Shown piece by piece: positions 8,707 to 18,204 of a DNA stretch of 54,722 nucleotides (positions are counted from its first letter, which is position 1; the number at the start of each line of letters is the position of its first letter). Source of the DNA: JAICUY01 sp038250515 (GTDB lineage: Bacteria; Chloroflexota; Limnocylindria; QHBO01); assembly GCA_038250515.1 (NCBI GenBank), contig JBBSCG010000007.1, positions 1 to 54,722 on the forward strand, given 5' to 3'. The notes below the pieces were generated by a model. The model saw nothing but the letters and a program-made list of their open reading frames with translations. It did not search any database and was not told the DNA's origin. The translations under genes were made by a program, and so were the position numbers.

Positions 8707-9278
8707 TCGGCTCACTGCGTGGCCTGGTCACCCGCATCGGGCCCGACCACGCGCTGATCGAGGTCGGCGGCGTCGGCTACCGGGTCGTGGCCGGTCCAGA
8801 GCTCCTCGCACATCTGCAACGCGGCGCGGAGGCATCGGTCGTTACCCATCATCTCGTGCGCGAGGACCAGCAGGCGCTGTTTGGCTTCGCGTCGACCGAA
8901 GAGCTGGCGTTCTTCGAGCTGCTGCTGACGGTGTCGGGCGTGGGGCCGCGACTGGCGCTGGCGATCACATCGGCGCACGCGGTGACCAAGCTGCAGCTGG
9001 CAATCGTGACCGATGACGTCGACATCTTCACCTCGGTGAGTGGCGTGGGCCGCAAGACCGCACAGCGCATCATCCTGGAGCTCAAGGAGAAGGTGCACGC
9101 TGCCGGCCTGGCGGTCGGCGGGGGAGCGAGCGCCGATTCCGATGTCGTCGCGGCGCTGGAGTCGCTGGGCTACACCGCTTCCGAAGCGCGACGGGCTGCG
9201 GGAGCCGTGGCGGGCGGCGAGAGCGGCCTCGACATGCGCATCAAGACGGCACTGCAGGAGCTGGCCCGAGCCCGTTAG
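8703..9278 (+). CDS. ruvA: Holliday junction DNA helicase subunit RuvA
   Basis: 191 residues. N-terminal OB fold (MIGSLRGLV, EVGGVGYRV), central helix-hairpin-helix motifs (LLTVSGVGPRLALAI and FTSVSGVGRKTAQRI), and a C-terminal RuvB-contacting domain (DVVAALESLGYTASEA). It recognises the junction and loads RuvB. It starts with TTG overlapping the ruvC stop, so translation is coupled. ruvB is not adjacent but lies about 31 kb away. The stop codon overlaps that of the convergent ABC ATPase gene. Confidence 0.97.
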   Translation: MIGSLRGLVTRIGPDHALIEVGGVGYRVVAGPELLAHLQRGAEASVVTHHLVREDQQALFGFASTEELAFFELLLTVSGVGPRLALAITSAHAVTKLQLAIVTDDVDIFTSVSGVGRKTAQRIILELKEKVHAAGLAVGGGASADSDVVAALESLGYTASEARRAAGAVAGGESGLDMRIKTALQELARAR

Positions 9279-10021
9279 ACGGCCACGGGCTCCGCGGCGC
9301 TGTCGCTGATGATCTGGCCGTCACTGAGCTCGATCGCACGATCGGCAAGCTCGATCAGCACCGGATCGTGGGTGGCCACGATGGCGGTCACGCCCTCGGA
9401 TCGGACCAGCGCGCGGATGAGCGTCATGATCGTGCGACCCGTGTGCGAGTCGAGCTGACCGGTCGGCTCGTCGGCAAGGAGGAGCGCCGGCTGGTTGGCC
9501 AGCGAGCGGGCAATCGCCACCCGCTGCTGCTCACCGCCCGACAGCTCGTGCGGCCGATGCCGCGCACGCTCGCCGAGGCCCACCATCTCGAGCAGCACGC
9601 GGACGCGCTGGTCCCTCTCCGGCACGGCGACGTTGCCGAGGCGCAGCGGCACCTCGACGTTCTCGGCGGCCGACAGGATCGGGATCAGGCCGAAAGCCTG
9701 GAAGATGAAACCGATGCGGTGGCGTCGCAGCGCGATGAGCTCACGCTCGCGCATGGCGACGACATCCTCGCCGTCGAAGCGCACGACCCCGTTCGTCGGC
9801 CGTTCGAGGCCGCCGATCAGGTTGAGGAGGGTCGTCTTGCCCGAGCCGGATCGGCCCTCGATGACGACCAGCTGGCCGCGAGCGACGGACAGCGAGACGC
9901 CACGCAGTGCGTGCACCACGCCGGAACCCATCGGGTATTCACGTGTGAGGCCGCTGACTTCGATGATCGGCCGATTGCGTCGCTCGGGCGGGAGGTAGCG
10001 CCAATCTTCGGCAGCGGTCAT
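9275..10021 (-). CDS. ABC transporter ATPase, MacB/LolD type
   Basis: 248 residues. Walker A GRSGSGKTT, Q-loop FQAFGLIP, signature LSGGEQQRVAIA, Walker B LLLADEPTG and H-loop ATHDP are all intact. The FxQ and DEPTGxLD patterns are those of the MacB/LolD (DUF214/FtsX-partner) ATPases, which drive mechanotransmission rather than substrate translocation. It overlaps the upstream ATPase by ATGA and is the last gene of the run 19509 to 9275. Confidence 0.93.
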   Translation of the reverse strand: MTAAEDWRYLPPERRNRPIIEVSGLTREYPMGSGVVHALRGVSLSVARGQLVVIEGRSGSGKTTLLNLIGGLERPTNGVVRFDGEDVVAMRERELIALRRHRIGFIFQAFGLIPILSAAENVEVPLRLGNVAVPERDQRVRVLLEMVGLGERARHRPHELSGGEQQRVAIARSLANQPALLLADEPTGQLDSHTGRTIMTLIRALVRSEGVTAIVATHDPVLIELADRAIELSDGQIISDSAAEPVAV

Positions 10022-11022
10022 CGGGGCGGCTCGGCGGTGCTCTTGTGCGGGGCTGCGTCCTCCCCTTCGGCGCGACGGTCAGGCCACACGCCGATGTGAT
10101 CGGGCTGCAGTACCAGACGCACGCGGCGCTCGAGCTCAAGCGCGTCGACGTGTTCGCGTGGCAGCTGCAGACGGCCGGCCCGATCCAGGACGGCGAACTC
10201 TTCGCTGATGATCTGGTGGTCTCCGTCGACACCTGTTTCGCGGCGGCGCAGCGTCTCCGAGGAGGTGCGCCCATCGCGAATGGCTACGGTGCGGTTGACC
10301 TGGTCGGAGACGAGCGGATCGTGAGTCACGACCACCACGGTGACACCGAAGTCCTGGTTCACCGCACGCATCACGTCGAAGATCTCGTGGCTGGTCCGGG
10401 TGTCGAGCTCGCCGGTCGGCTCATCGGCCAGGAGCACGGAGGGTGCGTTGGCAAGTGCGACCGCGATGGCGACGCGCTGCTGTTCGCCGCCCGACAGGCG
10501 ATCAGGCCGGTGGCCGGCGCGGTCACCGAGGCCGACGGCATCGAGCAGCTCGGTCGCGCGCTGCCGGCGACCGCGGCCGGTGGCACCATCGAGGATCATG
10601 GGCATCTCGATGTTCTCGAGCGCGGTGAGGTAGGGGAGCAGGTTCTTGGCTGTCTGCTGCCAGACGAAGCCGATCACGCGGCGGCGGTAGAGCGTGCGCT
10701 CGTTGCCGTTCATGCTCAGCAGATCGTGGCCGGCGACCGTCGCCTTGCCCGCCGACGGAATGTCGAGGCCGCCGAGGATGTTCATGAGCGTCGACTTGCC
10801 ACTGCCCGACGCGCCGACAATGGCGATGAACTCACCCGGATCGACGAGCAGGTCGAGCCCCTGCAGCGCCACGACCTCGAGGTCCGCGACCTTGTAGATC
10901 TTGACCAGGTTGTCGCAGGCGATCTGCGCGTCCTGCCCGAACTGCGGGCGTTGGCGGTGAGCCGCCTGCTCCTCGAGCTCGGCGAACTCGACGCGCTCAT
11001 CGACCTCGATGATCTCGCTCAT
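10018..11022 (-). CDS. ABC transporter ATPase, MacB/LolD type, with AbrB-like C-terminal extension
   Basis: 334 residues. Walker A GASGSGKST, signature LSGGEQQRVAIA, Walker B LLADEPTG and H-loop THDP are intact. After the ATPase core there is an extra segment of about 80 residues. It contains LDRAGRLQLPRE followed by RVRLVLQPDHIGVWPD, which resembles an AbrB/SpoVT swapped-hairpin (compare the DRAGRxxLP of that fold). That reading is from pattern only. Start ATG 11022 is decided by a strong GGAGGAG a few bases upstream. It follows the FtsX gene after 30 nt, where a possible internal -10 (TACAGT, 11046-11041) is present. Confidence 0.9.
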   Translation of the reverse strand: MSEIIEVDERVEFAELEEQAAHRQRPQFGQDAQIACDNLVKIYKVADLEVVALQGLDLLVDPGEFIAIVGASGSGKSTLMNILGGLDIPSAGKATVAGHDLLSMNGNERTLYRRRVIGFVWQQTAKNLLPYLTALENIEMPMILDGATGRGRRQRATELLDAVGLGDRAGHRPDRLSGGEQQRVAIAVALANAPSVLLADEPTGELDTRTSHEIFDVMRAVNQDFGVTVVVVTHDPLVSDQVNRTVAIRDGRTSSETLRRRETGVDGDHQIISEEFAVLDRAGRLQLPREHVDALELERRVRLVLQPDHIGVWPDRRAEGEDAAPHKSTAEPPR

Positions 11023-11052
11023 TGCTCCTCCAGACGCCACTACTGTATCGGT

Positions 11053-13923
11053 TCACAGATCACCGGCCCTGATCGCGCGGCCGAGGTTCCTGTGTCGTCC
11101 CAGCAGTGCCGTGACAACGACGGCGACCGCGACCACAAGGGCCAGCCCAAGTCCGATGAGTGCCACCCCCGGCCAGTCGACCCATAGGACAACCGGGATC
11201 GTCGCTCCGGTGAAGGCCTGCAGGCCCAATCCGGGCTGAATCAATGCCGCCACGCCGATCCCCAGCGCGGCCCCGGCGATCAAGGCCACGATCACGCCGG
11301 GCACCTGCTCCACGACGATCAGCCCCAGCGACTGCCGGGCGCTCAGCCCGAGGGTTCGCAGGTAGGCGAGGTCGCGAGCGCGGGCGGCGGCGGTGAGTGT
11401 CAGGGCGACGATCACGGCCAGCGCGGCGTAGAGAGCCGCCACCAGCAGGCTGAAGCGGAAGCCCGCCGCGACGCCCGCGATCAGCGGCGATCCCTGCAGC
11501 GCGCCGAGGGCGCCCGCCTGCGAAACGAGGTTCGTCTTCGGCGTGACGTCCCTCAGCCGGTCATTGAGCGCCGGCTCCGCGGAGGCCGGCGCGCGAATGA
11601 AGACGTTCGTAACCGGTAGCGGCGAGCTGGTACGGGCCGCCGCCAACTGATCGAATGAGGTCACCACGAAGAGCGCTCCCGGCATGATGCCCGGCACACT
11701 GTCGCGCACTTCGACGACGACGAAGTTGATCCAGGTGCCTTCGATCAACAACTGGAACCGATCGTCGATCGCCATCAGCCGCGGACCGGTCGCGGCACGC
11801 GATGAGATGATCGCCGGGATCGGCGCCTGCTCGGTCCCGGCGTTCGCGGTGCTCGGCACGTCCAGGATGCCAGGCGGCAGCCCCGGATCGGCCGGTGTGC
11901 CGCGCGTGACCACCTCGAGCTCCGTGGCCTGCACTGCATCCAACGTCACGAGGTTGTCGTTGCTATTCATGTCGAACGTGACACCGGGTGCGAAATAGGC
12001 GCGTGCTGCAGCTTCGACACCGGACACCGCGCCGAGATCGAGGTCCTGCGGCAGCTCGCTGAAGGTGACCCTGGCCCGATACGGCGCGCCGACCTCCTGC
12101 CAGGCGGTCGCGGTCTGTCCGCGCTCGACGGTCGCCAGCAGCACCGAAGAGAAGACTCCGACCGCCACGGTGAGCAGCAGCACGAGCAGCGGCAGGTTGC
12201 TGGAGCCTGGCTGTCGACCGACGCGTCGCAGGGCGAAGACGGCCACGAAGCCACGACCCAGCGAGGCGAGCCAGGCGAAGAGGCGGATGGGCAGCGGATA
12301 CAGGCGCAACACGACGAGGCCCGCGGCCAGCCCCGCGAGCACCGGAACGGCGGCGAGGAACGGGTCAAAACCAGTGACCGCGTCCGTGCCACCAAGGCCG
12401 CGCCGTCGCAGCAGGTAGACCCCGAGGATCGCCAGCAGGACGACGAGGCCCTCGAAGATGAGACGTCGCACCGAGATTCGGCCGAGCGCCGGATCGTTGC
12501 GCCCCAGCTGTCCGAGCCGCCGCCGCGCCACGGGCAACGCGGTCGCCACCAGCAGCAGCGTGGCGCCGCCGGCCACGCCGGCCACCGCCACCAACGACCA
12601 GGAGCTGGAGCGCGCAGGCAGAAGGAGGACCGCCGCGACGGCTGCCAGCGCCACGGCGGGCACGGTCAGCAGCAGGCCCTCGGTCAGCTGCGCTCCGAGG
12701 ATTTGCCACGCTGACGCGCCGCGTCCGCGCTGCAGGACCAACGCGGCACGTCGACGGTCCGCGATGAGCGCGCCGATCAACCCGACAACCACCAGCGCGA
12801 CCGCCAGCAGCCCCATGGTGACGACCGCCAGGATCGCCTCGGTCAGACGGCGTTGGGCTTCGAAGTGACGGAAGATGTCGCCGAGCCCGGTGCGCAACGC
12901 CGACGTACCTCCGAATCCATTGACAAACGCGGGGTATTCGGTCTGTGCCTGGCGCACGGCGTCCTCGACGGCGGGAAGCCGCCCGGCGTCGATGCGCTCC
13001 GGGTCGACGAAATAGCGCCAGCGGAAATCGAAGACGACATTCTGCTCTGCGAGCAGAGCATCGTAGCCACCGGCCGCCATGAGCCCGATCACGTGGATCT
13101 CCGGATGATCGACGCTGCCGGCGATATTGGCGTGTTGAAGCAGCACGTCGTCGTACCAGTAGTCGGCGTCGGGGTCCACCACGTCGAAGCGTCCGACGAC
13201 TTCCACGAAGGCATGTCCGGAGCCGACGGGAGCAGCGCCGTTGACAGTTACGGAAGGTGGCTGAGTAAGCGAGCCTGCCCATCGGTCGCCGACCCGCAGA
13301 TGCGCAATGTTGGCGGCGTCGCTTGAGATCGCCACCTCGATGACCGGAGCCGGCACATCGTGCATCTTCCCGGTCGCTTCGCCGAACTCGTTGAGGACCG
13401 GGGCAGAAACCGGGACCGTCTTGGCCGTGGCGGCCGGCATGCGACCCTCGACCACGCGGATCTGGTCGTCGATGCCGCTCTGATAGCGCGTCCGGATGTA
13501 GTACTGCGGCCACGCCGCAGCGCCTTCAGGAAGCTGCACGTGATACTCGGCGGACTGCGCGACGAACTCGCGCCGACCGAACAGCCCGGTCAGCGCCGAG
13601 GGAAGCTGCCCTTCGAGCTCAGCGCCGCGCGCCGGGATCGCCGAGGCGGCATCGGTGCCGCCGGTGAACGGAAACAGGTTCTGCTCCAGCATCTCGACGT
13701 TGGCGAGCGTCGCGGTCGACGAGCGCAGCGCGTGCGCCAGACCCTCGTCCGACATGCGGTTGTAGAACCGCGGAATCCCGGCGAACAGCAGGGCGGTGAG
13801 CAGCACCACGACAAAGAGCACCAGCGCCAACTGACGCTCCACGCGGAGCCGTCGCAGGAACAGGCGAACGCTCATGGGTGCAGCCACGACTGGCGAAGAA
13901 CGCGAGCGGCCGAGCTGGGCCAT
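11053..13923 (-). CDS. Large FtsX-family ABC permease (956 aa)
   Basis: A membrane protein with an N-terminal transmembrane helix (LALVLFVVVLLTALLFAG), a large extracytoplasmic region of about 300 residues, then a block of helices near residues 370-600 (e.g. AILAVVTMGLLAVALVVVGLIG), a second extracytoplasmic region, and a C-terminal FtsX-type helix block (AARARDLAYLRTLGLSARQSLGLIVVEQ). This duplicated architecture is that of long MacB/FtsX-type permeases. The substrate cannot be read from sequence. The gene is 3 nt from the upstream permease and presumably forms a heterodimer with it, powered by the two ATPases downstream. Confidence 0.88.
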   Translation of the reverse strand: MAQLGRSRSSPVVAAPMSVRLFLRRLRVERQLALVLFVVVLLTALLFAGIPRFYNRMSDEGLAHALRSSTATLANVEMLEQNLFPFTGGTDAASAIPARGAELEGQLPSALTGLFGRREFVAQSAEYHVQLPEGAAAWPQYYIRTRYQSGIDDQIRVVEGRMPAATAKTVPVSAPVLNEFGEATGKMHDVPAPVIEVAISSDAANIAHLRVGDRWAGSLTQPPSVTVNGAAPVGSGHAFVEVVGRFDVVDPDADYWYDDVLLQHANIAGSVDHPEIHVIGLMAAGGYDALLAEQNVVFDFRWRYFVDPERIDAGRLPAVEDAVRQAQTEYPAFVNGFGGTSALRTGLGDIFRHFEAQRRLTEAILAVVTMGLLAVALVVVGLIGALIADRRRAALVLQRGRGASAWQILGAQLTEGLLLTVPAVALAAVAAVLLLPARSSSWSLVAVAGVAGGATLLLVATALPVARRRLGQLGRNDPALGRISVRRLIFEGLVVLLAILGVYLLRRRGLGGTDAVTGFDPFLAAVPVLAGLAAGLVVLRLYPLPIRLFAWLASLGRGFVAVFALRRVGRQPGSSNLPLLVLLLTVAVGVFSSVLLATVERGQTATAWQEVGAPYRARVTFSELPQDLDLGAVSGVEAAARAYFAPGVTFDMNSNDNLVTLDAVQATELEVVTRGTPADPGLPPGILDVPSTANAGTEQAPIPAIISSRAATGPRLMAIDDRFQLLIEGTWINFVVVEVRDSVPGIMPGALFVVTSFDQLAAARTSSPLPVTNVFIRAPASAEPALNDRLRDVTPKTNLVSQAGALGALQGSPLIAGVAAGFRFSLLVAALYAALAVIVALTLTAAARARDLAYLRTLGLSARQSLGLIVVEQVPGVIVALIAGAALGIGVAALIQPGLGLQAFTGATIPVVLWVDWPGVALIGLGLALVVAVAVVVTALLGRHRNLGRAIRAGDL

Positions 13924-13926
13924 CGG

Positions 13927-16900
13927 TCAGTCCTCACCCAGACGCAATGCAGCACCCAGACCGATGCGCCGCAACAGGGCTCCCAGCACCAGCACCATGA
14001 AGCCGAGTGCCAGAACGGTGACGACCTCCAGGACCAGGATCGAGCTCCACGGGATGGTGACCAGCACCGGCGGCACGGCGCGCGAGGCATTCTGGGTCAC
14101 CGTGATATAGGGCAGCGCGACCCACGACATCAACAGGCCGAGCCCGGTTCCACCGACCAGGCTGATCGCGACCAGCAGCCCGTTCTCCAGCGACAGCCAG
14201 CGCGACAGCTGCCCGGGTGACAGGCCAAGCGCGCGCAGCAGCGCGAACTCGGCGAGTCGTTCCCTGGCCGAGACCGATGCGCTGACGATGAAGCCGACCG
14301 CCGCGAACAGTGCGGCCGACACGAAGCCGAGCGACAGTCCTCCGATCACCCCCAGCGCCACCGGATCGGTGCGCAGCGCCCGCGAACGGTCGATGCGGTT
14401 CCGAACCGATTTGCTGCTGAACGGTGCCGATTCGAGCGAGCTGGCGAGCTTGCCTGCCGCTGCGTCATCCACCGACAGCCACCACTCGTCGACGTCCTGT
14501 GTCACGGCGGCTAACTGGTAGCGCAGCAGCGCCAGGGTCGGCAGGTCGGCAACGGCAACCGCCTTGGCAGGATCAGCCGTCGGGAAGGCTTCAACCGATC
14601 CGACGATCTTCGCCGGCTGGCGCGCCTGCCCGACATCGATACGGCTCCGGTCACCGACGTGCGCGGCTGTCGCCTCGAGGAAGGCATTGCTCACGATGAT
14701 CGGCAGTGGAACATCCGAGATCCGGGCGAGCGAGGCGGGCTGCAGCGAATAGATGATCGGCACGGGCGCGAGATTGCCTCGTATCTGCGGCGGGGGGGAG
14801 GAGAAGCGCAGGTCCATCCCCGGATGCGTCGCATCGCCCGTTGCCAGCGACGCGTCGGCGAGCCGATCACTCTGTGTGTACACGACGTAGCCCCAGCCGC
14901 CTTCGTCCGGATCCACGGCCAGCGGCGCCCACGACGGGCCAGTGAGCGTGTCGTTCTGCTCGACGGAGCGGATTACGAACGACGAGCGGGCAGGCAGCGA
15001 CCCGCGCGTCTCGAGGCGAACCTCCACTGCCGCGAGCGCCACCGGGTACTCCGGCAGCTGAGCCGCTCCGTCGGGCGACTGACCCACCATCTGGATCTCC
15101 ATCGGGAAGCTGCCGCTCTTGGTGGCCGGGACCGGTACGCTGCTGAATCGGTACAGCATGCCGCGTGCATCGCGCACGACCACCGAGCCGGAGACCTCTG
15201 CGGACGTGAGCGGCGGTGCGCCCGGCGGCGGCCGGCCGTCGCCGATGGTCAGCACCAGAGTCATCCGAAGCCGCTGCGTCGCGCCAGCGATGGCGATGAG
15301 ATGCGGCGATGGCCGCGCGTCGGCCAGCATCCGCAGCATCTCCGGGAGTGGTTGCGAGGCCATATCCGGTCGGAGCTGGATGACGTCGCCCGCCGACGCG
15401 GCGTCGACACCGAGCAGCGTGCCGGTGGCCGTCGTGCGTGCGAGGTGCATGAGCTCGCGGCTCACGGGAGTCAACGACTCGACGCCATCGACCGACTTGT
15501 ACGCGGCGGGCAGGTACGCCTGGGGGATGGTCGCGCCGGCGCGCCGGTCGGGCGTCACCGCGAGGTCGGCTCCGACCTGAAAGTTCGCCTGGTCGCGCTG
15601 TGAATCGGTCCAGGTGCGGCTGTACGACACGGCGAAGACGCCGAGTGCGATGGCGAGCATGAGCAGCAGCGCCGAGCGCGTGTAGCGCAGGGGGCGACGC
15701 GCCACCTGCCAGGCCCCGAGCGACGAAACGAGGCCGCGCGTGCGGCTCACGGCGCGATCGAGCACCTGCGCCAGGAGCGGAATCAGCCGCAGTGCGAGCA
15801 CGGCACCCGCCAACAAACCGATGGCGGGCGCGGCCACCAAAAACGGATCCAGGCCGAGCTGTCCCTGGACCGACGCGGTGATGCTGCCGCCGTAATGGCG
15901 CAGCTGCCAGAAGCCGATGGCCGCCACGGCCAGCAGCGCGAGGTCGAGGCCGGCCCGCTGCGCGATACCCTGGCTCTGCTGACGTCCACGCGACTCGCGA
16001 GCAGCGACGACCGAGCGTGCCGCCGTGAACGCCGGCAGGACGAGTGCCACGATGCAGGCCGCCGCGGCGATCGCGGCCAGCAGGTAGGCCGCCAGGGTGA
16101 CCTGCGGATCGAGATCGAGGCCGATCTCGGCCAGCGGCCCCACGACGTTCATGACGCGGAGCGATGCGGCTGCCAGCCATGGCCCGAGCAGCGCCGCCGG
16201 CACGGCCAGCAGCACACCCTCCATGAGCGCCAGCCCGGCGACCTGCCCGGTGCTCGCTCCACGCGAGCGGAGCAGTGCCGTCTCGACACGGCGCTGGTCG
16301 ATGAGCAGACCGGCGGTCAGCAGCAGCGCGTAACCCGCCAGCACGGCGAGCTGGATGGTGAGGATCAGCACCCCGGTTTGCGCCACGAGCAGCGATCGCT
16401 GCGCCTCGCTCAGGATGGCCGGCAGCCCGCTTGCCACCTCGAGCTTCGGCTTGTCGCCGAGTCGGTCATCGAGGCGGCCCTGCATCCCGGTGACGCGGCC
16501 GCCCACCGAGTCGATCTGGTCGATGCGCAGCGCGCTGAAATCCGGAAATGCCAGCCAATGCGCCTCGCTGCTCGGCAGACCGACGCGCGACAGGAAGTCG
16601 CTCGGCTCGACGATCATCGGGCCGTAGGTGCGATACGACGACGTCTCCGTCACGCCGTTGAGCAGCAACGGGTCGTTCAACCAGAATCTGTCGGCGAGAT
16701 CGTTCGGCTTGAAGATGCCGACCACGCGAACCGGCAGCACGAACCGCGCGTCGCGCCGGTTGGTGAGGTCCAGGTCGTCACCGACCGACAGACCGAGCAG
16801 GCTCGCGGTGGCGTCCGAGACGGCCATCTCGACCCGCTCCGCACCGACCGCCGGCCAGGCGCCGGCGCTGAGCGTGGCGTGCTGACGGATGCCTTCGAAC

Positions 16901-17286
16901 GAGGCCAGCGTGGCGAGGTCGGTGACCGCCGCATCCCCAGCCTGGCCGGGCAGCCCGAACGAGTCCGCCTCGCCACGCTCGACGACGTGGGCATCCAGGC
17001 CGTCGAAGTTCCACGCCAGCTCCGACCGAACGATCGCGTCACGCGCCACGAACTGCTCAGCGCTGACCCTTCCCGAGACGGTGACATTCACCGATGTTGC
17101 CGGCGCGTCGAGCAGCGAGCGTCGGAGCCCGCTCTGCGACACCGCACCCGAATAGATGAGTCCCGCCGAGAGCAGGGTCGTCGCCAGCAGAATGATCAGC
17201 GACGCCGCGGCGATGATCAGCCAGTCATGCGCCGTGCGTTTCGCGACGATGCCGCGGGCCGCGGCGAGGATCGAGACCAATGCCAT
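13927..17286 (-). CDS. Large FtsX-family ABC permease (1119 aa)
   Basis: Roughly ten transmembrane segments: one near the N-terminus (DWLIIAAASLIILLATTLLS), a central group at about residues 300-540, and three at the C-terminus (e.g. GLLVAISLVGGTGLGLLMSW), separated by large extracytoplasmic domains. The block ERLAEFALLRALGLSPGQL before the last helices is the FtsX-domain coupling helix pattern. Its ATG follows the uricase stop with no spacer (TGAATG), so the transporter is translationally linked to the urate genes. It is a paralogue of the next gene rather than a copy. Confidence 0.88.
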   Translation of the reverse strand: MALVSILAAARGIVAKRTAHDWLIIAAASLIILLATTLLSAGLIYSGAVSQSGLRRSLLDAPATSVNVTVSGRVSAEQFVARDAIVRSELAWNFDGLDAHVVERGEADSFGLPGQAGDAAVTDLATLASFEGIRQHATLSAGAWPAVGAERVEMAVSDATASLLGLSVGDDLDLTNRRDARFVLPVRVVGIFKPNDLADRFWLNDPLLLNGVTETSSYRTYGPMIVEPSDFLSRVGLPSSEAHWLAFPDFSALRIDQIDSVGGRVTGMQGRLDDRLGDKPKLEVASGLPAILSEAQRSLLVAQTGVLILTIQLAVLAGYALLLTAGLLIDQRRVETALLRSRGASTGQVAGLALMEGVLLAVPAALLGPWLAAASLRVMNVVGPLAEIGLDLDPQVTLAAYLLAAIAAAACIVALVLPAFTAARSVVAARESRGRQQSQGIAQRAGLDLALLAVAAIGFWQLRHYGGSITASVQGQLGLDPFLVAAPAIGLLAGAVLALRLIPLLAQVLDRAVSRTRGLVSSLGAWQVARRPLRYTRSALLLMLAIALGVFAVSYSRTWTDSQRDQANFQVGADLAVTPDRRAGATIPQAYLPAAYKSVDGVESLTPVSRELMHLARTTATGTLLGVDAASAGDVIQLRPDMASQPLPEMLRMLADARPSPHLIAIAGATQRLRMTLVLTIGDGRPPPGAPPLTSAEVSGSVVVRDARGMLYRFSSVPVPATKSGSFPMEIQMVGQSPDGAAQLPEYPVALAAVEVRLETRGSLPARSSFVIRSVEQNDTLTGPSWAPLAVDPDEGGWGYVVYTQSDRLADASLATGDATHPGMDLRFSSPPPQIRGNLAPVPIIYSLQPASLARISDVPLPIIVSNAFLEATAAHVGDRSRIDVGQARQPAKIVGSVEAFPTADPAKAVAVADLPTLALLRYQLAAVTQDVDEWWLSVDDAAAGKLASSLESAPFSSKSVRNRIDRSRALRTDPVALGVIGGLSLGFVSAALFAAVGFIVSASVSARERLAEFALLRALGLSPGQLSRWLSLENGLLVAISLVGGTGLGLLMSWVALPYITVTQNASRAVPPVLVTIPWSSILVLEVVTVLALGFMVLVLGALLRRIGLGAALRLGED

Positions 17287-18204
17287 TCAGCGCTGCATGA
17301 CCAGACCGATGCGCCCGAAGGGTGGCCGTGGCTCAACGTAGACCCGCACGCGCTTGTCCGTTTCGCTGACCGCACCGGTGTCCCACAGTCGATTCTGCGA
17401 CTCGAAGCTCACCTCCGACAGCTGCGAGAATCGGTCGAGCATGCGCAGCCCGATCTCGTGCATCAGGTGCTGAATCGAGAGGCTGACGAACCCGTGAAAG
17501 ACCGAGGCCGCCAAGTCGCCGATCTGCTCACCCGGGACGTACGTCGATGCATCACCGAGCGCATCGGCCACGTCACCATAGCGCCAGCCGATGTCGCACC
17601 AGATATACAGCGGCCGGTCGGGCCGGTCGGGAAGCGTGGTATGCGAGTCCCGGGCAAAGTCGGCGAAGGCGCTGCCCGTCAGCTTGATCAGCTTCAGCCC
17701 TGCGCGGCCCGCCTGCAGATCGGTCACGCGTACGCGGCCGGCGTCGTCACGCTCGAGGTCCATGCGTCCCGTCGAACACGCATCTCCCTCGCGGCTGAAG
17801 AGGCGATCGGAGAGCGCGAAGCCGGTTTCGTCCGGCGCGAGGCCGGCAATGAAGGGCAGCTCGCGACCGACCATGGTCAGCCGCTCCATGTGCGGATACT
17901 GGTTCAGGAACGCGCCGCCGATGTAGTGCAGCCAGCCCTCGAGGGTCGCGGCGTCGCACACCAGGGCTTGCTCAACAATGAAGTTCTTCATCGTGTCGGT
18001 GGCCACCACGCGGCGGTTATCGCCGCTGGTGTACGCCTCCAGGAACGCCTCGCCGCGCACGATCACCTCGATCTCGGCGCCAAACAGCGTGTTTTCGCGG
18101 CCGGCGAACGGCGACTCCGGAATCGTTCGCGCGCCGCGCAGCGGCGCAGCGTGCGTGCGATAGACCTTCACATCGGCCTTGCCGTAGCGGATCTCGTACT
18201 TCAT
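17287..18204 (-). CDS. Urate oxidase (uricase)
   Basis: 305 residues of the cofactor-free tunnel-fold uricase family, which oxidises urate to 5-hydroxyisourate. YGKADVKVYR carries the catalytic Lys (about K9), and VATDTMKNF carries the catalytic Thr (about T69). The late block EVSFESQNRLWDT matches the C-terminal region of bacterial uricases. It overlaps the preceding OHCU decarboxylase gene by ATGA, and a TACTCT lies 6 nt before its ATG, so it may also have an internal leaderless promoter. It is followed with no gap by the FtsX permease. Confidence 0.93.
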   Translation of the reverse strand: MKYEIRYGKADVKVYRTHAAPLRGARTIPESPFAGRENTLFGAEIEVIVRGEAFLEAYTSGDNRRVVATDTMKNFIVEQALVCDAATLEGWLHYIGGAFLNQYPHMERLTMVGRELPFIAGLAPDETGFALSDRLFSREGDACSTGRMDLERDDAGRVRVTDLQAGRAGLKLIKLTGSAFADFARDSHTTLPDRPDRPLYIWCDIGWRYGDVADALGDASTYVPGEQIGDLAASVFHGFVSLSIQHLMHEIGLRMLDRFSQLSEVSFESQNRLWDTGAVSETDKRVRVYVEPRPPFGRIGLVMQR

